Shown in pieces: positions 6,452 through 9,143 of a stretch of DNA of 9,143 bases (positions are counted from its first letter, which is position 1; every line of letters begins with the position of its first letter). A program made the position numbers and the translations under genes. The DNA comes from GCA-020348365 sp964347995 (lineage in GTDB: Archaea; Thermoproteota; Bathyarchaeia; Bathyarchaeales; Bathyarchaeaceae): contig CAYGBA010000060.1 of assembly GCA_964347995.1 (NCBI GenBank), forward strand, positions 1-9,143. Direction: 5' to 3'. The notes under the pieces were generated by a model. It worked only from the letters and a program-made list of their open reading frames with translations. It was not told the origin of the DNA and did not search any database.

Positions 6452-6704
6452 CAGCCTTTTCGTGGCGCGCGCATAGCTAGATCTAACATCCATTGATGTT
6501 GAACGCGCTCAAACTCTCCCTCAAAATGCCCTCTTTTCCCTATTTCTGCTGCACGCCTGCTGTATTCATGCATTGTGGTTCATTGGGTCTCAACCATAGC
6601 TATAAATGGCCTAGAGGCCCATGCTGAGATAGAGCCTGTGGGAGGACGCGATCGTCGGAACCCCCGACCGGTCAGAAGAGACGAAAGTTCCTGTTCTCAG
6701 TCTC
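6452..6704. other. intergenic region with hairpin and TATA box
   Basis: No gene that I accept lies here. There is a small hairpin AACATC-CATT-GATGTT (6485-6500), 33 bases after the preceding stop, possibly a weak terminator. There is also a pyrimidine-rich stretch (6510-6545) and a good TATA box at 6601-6607. From about 6640 the composition turns GC-rich and the frame of the next gene is already open back to TAG 6630-6632, so part of this region may encode its true N-terminus. Confidence 0.5.
6601..6607 (+). promoter_or_regulatory. TATA box upstream of second ICMT-like gene
   Basis: TATAAAT is the cleanest TATA box in the window. A transcript would be expected to start near 6628-6632, some 75 bases ahead of the assigned GTG start at 6705. 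Such a long leader without a Shine-Dalgarno site is odd. Confidence 0.5.
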
Positions 6705-7649
6705 GTGACGGTCCTCAGCATCATCTTTGCCGTGGCTTCCTTCTTCGGCATGCTGCCGATCATTCAGCTGCTGGATCGGTGGGTGTTCCGGGGGCTATTC
6801 CCCGATTTGAATCCCTGGACGGGGATGGGCTTTGAGCCTCTGCACCAGTTCGTAGACGCTGCCAGGCCGATAGGGTACGTGTGTCTGGCGGCGGTGATCG
6901 GGCTGATCGTGGCGGGCTTCATCACGAAACGGCAGAAGCTGACAGCGTTGGGGGTTGCGTCCTTCTTCTTGCCCACCTTCGGCTACTTCGCCGGCTATAT
7001 GTGGTTCTTCCTTGCCAGCCTGGGAGTCCTGAAGGTCCTGTGGATCCCGTTTTGGGGCCAGTCCGTAGATCTGCTCCATCTCGGAGACATCGCCTACGTC
7101 CCCTATATGATCCCCACGTATCTCTCCGCCCTAGGCGGCCTAGACGCGCACGCGATTGCAGCGTTCTTGGTCGTGGGAGTCTGGGTGTCGGGCTTCTCCA
7201 CATTCCTCTTAGGCACAATCGCGTGGTTGTACGGGAAAGTAGAGAAAAAGAAGATCGTAACCTTCTGGATCTACAAGTATTCACGACACCCGCAGTACCT
7301 CGGCTACATCCTTTGGAGTTATGGAGTCATGCTAGGAGCATCTCGGCAATACGATTCATATCCTGGAGTGAGCTTGCCCTGGTTGATTTCGTCGCTCATC
7401 GTGGTATGCATGGCGTGGGCTGAAGAGATTGACATGCGTCATAAAGATGAGGAGGTCTATGGGCAGTACGGGGAAAGTGCACCGTTTATGCTGCCCTTGC
7501 CCAAGTTCGCGACGTCTCTCGCAACCGCGCCGATCCGAATTCTGTTCGGGAAGAACCAACCGGAAAGCAGGAAAGAGATCGTTGGCGCTTTCGCCGCCTA
7601 CTGTTTGATTTTCCTCGTGCTGTCACTCCCGTTTGTGCTCCTACACTAG
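6705..7649 (+). CDS. large ICMT-like integral membrane protein
   Basis: The 314-residue protein has about seven hydrophobic segments (near 4-22, 55-73, 80-108, 150-174, 197-211, 226-240 and 293-312). Its 187-265 region carries the ICMT/PEMT-type signature: IYKYSRHPQYLGY (189-201) followed by AEEIDMRHKDEEVYGQYGESAPFMLP (239-264). The family has R-H-P-x-Y-x-G, then E-E, then Y-G-x-x-Y at these places for binding S-adenosylmethionine and catalysis at the membrane. Unlike typical 170-200-residue members it has about 150 extra N-terminal residues and an extra C-terminal helix. The substrate is unknown. The start is uncertain: GTG 6705 lacks a ribosome site, and the frame is open upstream to TAG at 6630-6632. 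The gene is much richer in GC than its neighbours. Confidence 0.8.
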   Translation: MTVLSIIFAVASFFGMLPIIQLLDRWVFRGLFPDLNPWTGMGFEPLHQFVDAARPIGYVCLAAVIGLIVAGFITKRQKLTALGVASFFLPTFGYFAGYMWFFLASLGVLKVLWIPFWGQSVDLLHLGDIAYVPYMIPTYLSALGGLDAHAIAAFLVVGVWVSGFSTFLLGTIAWLYGKVEKKKIVTFWIYKYSRHPQYLGYILWSYGVMLGASRQYDSYPGVSLPWLISSLIVVCMAWAEEIDMRHKDEEVYGQYGESAPFMLPLPKFATSLATAPIRILFGKNQPESRKEIVGAFAAYCLIFLVLSLPFVLLH

Positions 7650-7667
7650 CCGCCAGATGGTTGGCGG
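7650..7667 (+). terminator. hairpin immediately after the ICMT-like gene stop
   Basis: CCGCCA-GATGGT-TGGCGG forms a perfect 6-bp GC-rich stem with a 6-base loop, beginning on the base after the TAG stop. No T run follows, so it may act in termination or mRNA protection rather than as a classical terminator. Confidence 0.4.
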
Positions 7668-7718
7668 AGGTGGCCGTACAACGTGTGGCCGTTCCCTCCC
7701 TGGTGATTCACATGCCTT

Positions 7719-7728
7719 CATGCATGCA
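7719..7728. repeat. GCAT-run palindromic repeat, last copy
   Basis: CATGCATGCA contains the TGCATGCA octamer at 7721-7728. It is intergenic, 70 bases after the ICMT-like gene and 10 bases ahead of the 12-bp inverted repeat upstream of hutU. Confidence 0.65.
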
Positions 7729-7738
7729 GACTACGGAT

Positions 7739-7794
7739 TTTGAGAGAGTTTGCCGCTCGGTTTCAACGTTATTATAATGTAGAACTCTCTCAAA
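7739..7794. repeat. perfect 12-bp inverted repeat enclosing a TATA-like box
   Basis: TTTGAGAGAGTT (7739-7750) and AACTCTCTCAAA (7783-7794) are exact reverse complements separated by 32 bases. The spacer holds TTATTATAATG (7770-7779), a good TATA-like sequence. It could be an RNA hairpin, a pair of operator sites flanking a promoter, or the remains of a tiny mobile element. It lies 118-173 bases upstream of hutU. Confidence 0.7.
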
Positions 7795-7854
7795 TGGGAA
7801 TTCGCGCATTGCTGATTGGTGCAATCTGACCGTTGTATGAGTAGTTGACAACCG

Positions 7855-7862
7855 TTAAAAAT
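7855..7862 (+). promoter_or_regulatory. TATA-like box for hutU
   Basis: TTAAAAAT lies about 50 bases ahead of ATG 7912. A transcript starting 25-27 bases downstream, near 7886, would have a leader of about 26 nt containing GAGAGG and GGGG. This favours ATG 7912 over the in-frame ATG 7867. Confidence 0.4.
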
Positions 7863-7911
7863 CCAGATGACTTTATCTTTTCAAGACCCGAGAGGAATAC
7901 GGGGAACAGAT

Positions 7912-9143
7912 ATGGCAGGAAAGACTTCAAAGATACTTTCTGAAGACCCCAAACATGCTGCTGTCAAATGTATAACTGGTCACAAACTGCGCTGCAAAGA
8001 CTGGCAAATCGAAGGCGTTCTCCGGATGTTGCACAATGTTGTAGACCCGGAGGTCGCGAAAGATTCTGAAAACCTAGTTGTCTATGGTGGTACCGGAAAG
8101 GCAGCTAGGAATTGGGAGTGTTTCGACAAGATCGTGGAAACGCTTGAAGAACTCGAGACCGACGAAACCCTTTTGATTCAAAGCGGCAAGCCCGTAGGGA
8201 TTTTCAAGACACATAAGTGGGCTCCGCGAGTCCTAATAGTCAATAGCATGCTGGTGCCAAAGTGGGCAACCTGGGACTACTTCTACGAACTCGAGCAAAA
8301 AGGCCTAATCATGTTTGGACAGATGACCGCAGGCTCTTGGGCGTACATCGGGACGCAAGGTATCCTGCAAGGAACGTATGAGACTCTTGCAGCCGTTGCC
8401 AAGGAGCACTTTGGGGGAAGCCTCAGGGGAAAACTGGTTCTAACCGCTGGACTAGGCGAGATGGGGGGTGCTCAGCCCCTTGCAGTCACGATGAATGAAG
8501 GTGTCGCGTTAGTCGTTGAGATTGACAAGAGGGCCATCGAAAGAAGACTGAAACACCAATACCTTGAGACATGGACCGATGACCTGAACGAAGCCCTTAC
8601 TATGGCTCAGCGTGCGAGAGAAAACGGCCAACCTACAAGCATCGGATTACTTGGCAACGCTGCGGAAATGCATCCAGCATTGATCAAGAGAGGCTTCATC
8701 CCCGATGTCTTGACCGATCAGACATCTGCGCATGATTCTCTGAATGGGTACTATCCTGCGGGGCTCTCAAAGCCAGAGGCTGATGAACTTCGGAAAGATG
8801 ACCCTACAGGGTATCGCGAGAAAGCTGGGATAAGCATGCGCATCCAAGTGCAAACTATGGTGGAAATGATGCGCAAGGGAGCAGTCACCTTTGAGTACGG
8901 TAACAACCTTCGGCAACAAGCCTATGACGCGGGGTTCCAAGCGGCCTTCGCCTTTCCGGGTTTTGTGAAGCGATACGTTCGACCTATGTTTTGCGAAGGG
9001 AGAGGTCCGTTTCGGTGGACTTCGCTCGTAGGCGAGCCGGAAGACATCTACACCCTTGATGACGTAATCCTTCAGGAATTTTTCTACAACAAAGGGCTGT
9101 GTCGATGGATAGAGAAGGCGAAGGAGCAGGTCACGTTTCAGGG
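7912..9143 (+). CDS. hutU: urocanate hydratase, 3' end cut by window
   Basis: HutU uses tightly bound NAD+ to add water to urocanate, giving 4-imidazolone-5-propanoate (EC 4.2.1.49), the substrate of HutI. About 410 codons are present of a family length near 550. Family motifs in order are VVYGGTGKAARNWE (56-69), LLIQSGKPVG (87-96), NSMLVPKWA (111-119), GQMTAGSWAYIGTQGILQGTYET (136-158), LTAGLGEMGGAQPLA (177-191), GLLGNAAE (245-252), TDQTSAHD (268-275), FEYGNN (327-332) and RPMFCEGRGPFRW (357-369). The NAD-reactive cysteine in the LPARICW motif (Cys410 in the Pseudomonas enzyme) would fall just past the window edge. The start is ATG 7912; an in-frame ATG 7867 would add 15 residues. It is co-oriented with ftcD-hutI but 2.6 kb away. 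Confidence 0.96.
   Translation, partial: MAGKTSKILSEDPKHAAVKCITGHKLRCKDWQIEGVLRMLHNVVDPEVAKDSENLVVYGGTGKAARNWECFDKIVETLEELETDETLLIQSGKPVGIFKTHKWAPRVLIVNSMLVPKWATWDYFYELEQKGLIMFGQMTAGSWAYIGTQGILQGTYETLAAVAKEHFGGSLRGKLVLTAGLGEMGGAQPLAVTMNEGVALVVEIDKRAIERRLKHQYLETWTDDLNEALTMAQRARENGQPTSIGLLGNAAEMHPALIKRGFIPDVLTDQTSAHDSLNGYYPAGLSKPEADELRKDDPTGYREKAGISMRIQVQTMVEMMRKGAVTFEYGNNLRQQAYDAGFQAAFAFPGFVKRYVRPMFCEGRGPFRWTSLVGEPEDIYTLDDVILQEFFYNKGLCRWIEKAKEQVTFQ

Noticed and set aside
6630..6632. In-frame TAG ahead of the ICMT-like gene as a pyrrolysine codon
   Set aside because: TAG is used as an ordinary stop for at least three genes here (1656, 5366, 7649), and no pyl gene or insertion signal is visible; kept only as a start-site puzzle.
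6575..6835. 86-codon frame overlapping the start of the second ICMT-like gene
   Set aside because: Arg/Ser/Asp-rich, low-complexity translation typical of an off-frame read of GC-rich DNA; it overlaps the supported frame.
6881..7423. 180-codon and antisense 120-codon frames inside the second ICMT-like gene
   Set aside because: Very Arg/Pro-rich shadows caused by high GC; the ICMT-type motifs are in the other frame.

Overview
The window looks like a stretch of archaeal chromosome. I base this on AT-rich boxes about 25 nt ahead of likely transcript starts, frequent GTG/TTG starts with variable or absent Shine-Dalgarno sites, many small membrane proteins without bacterial relatives that I recognise, and DUF6326-like and Cys/His-cluster proteins. 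An uncultured lineage such as Bathyarchaeia would fit, but the lineage is an inference; only the gene families are read directly. Base composition is moderate (mid-40s % GC) except for a clearly GC-rich patch around 6640-7680.

Layout. 49-582 (-) is an isoprenylcysteine-methyltransferase-like (ICMT-like) membrane protein whose C-terminus appears broken. 733-1128 (+) is a four-helix DUF6326-like protein. 1360-1656 (+) and 1666-1863 (-) are small convergent membrane proteins. 1898-2791 (+) is a metallo-beta-lactamase-fold hydrolase. After a gene-free gap, 3101-4021 and 4018-5292 (+) are overlapping ftcD and hutI genes. 5366-5956 (-) is a three-helix protein with a Cys/His cluster at its C-terminus. 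6134-6451 (+) is a small two-helix protein. 6705-7649 (+) is a second, larger ICMT-like membrane protein lying in the GC-rich patch. From 7912 to the right edge is hutU, cut by the window end.

The recognisable pathway is histidine degradation. HutU converts urocanate to imidazolonepropionate, HutI opens this to N-formimino-L-glutamate, and FtcD moves the formimino group to tetrahydrofolate, releasing glutamate. No hutH and no formimino-folate cyclodeaminase are visible; they may lie outside the window. The ftcD-hutI pair and hutU point the same way but are separated by 2.6 kb holding three unrelated membrane-protein genes.

The main unexplained signal is a short self-complementary repeat, TGCATGCA and longer GCAT runs. 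It occurs at six loci, all in intergenic spaces or at gene ends, and one copy sits exactly where the first ICMT-like gene loses its expected C-terminal motif. A second is a perfect 12-bp inverted repeat enclosing a TATA-like box upstream of hutU. I see no CRISPR array, tRNA, rRNA or transposase.
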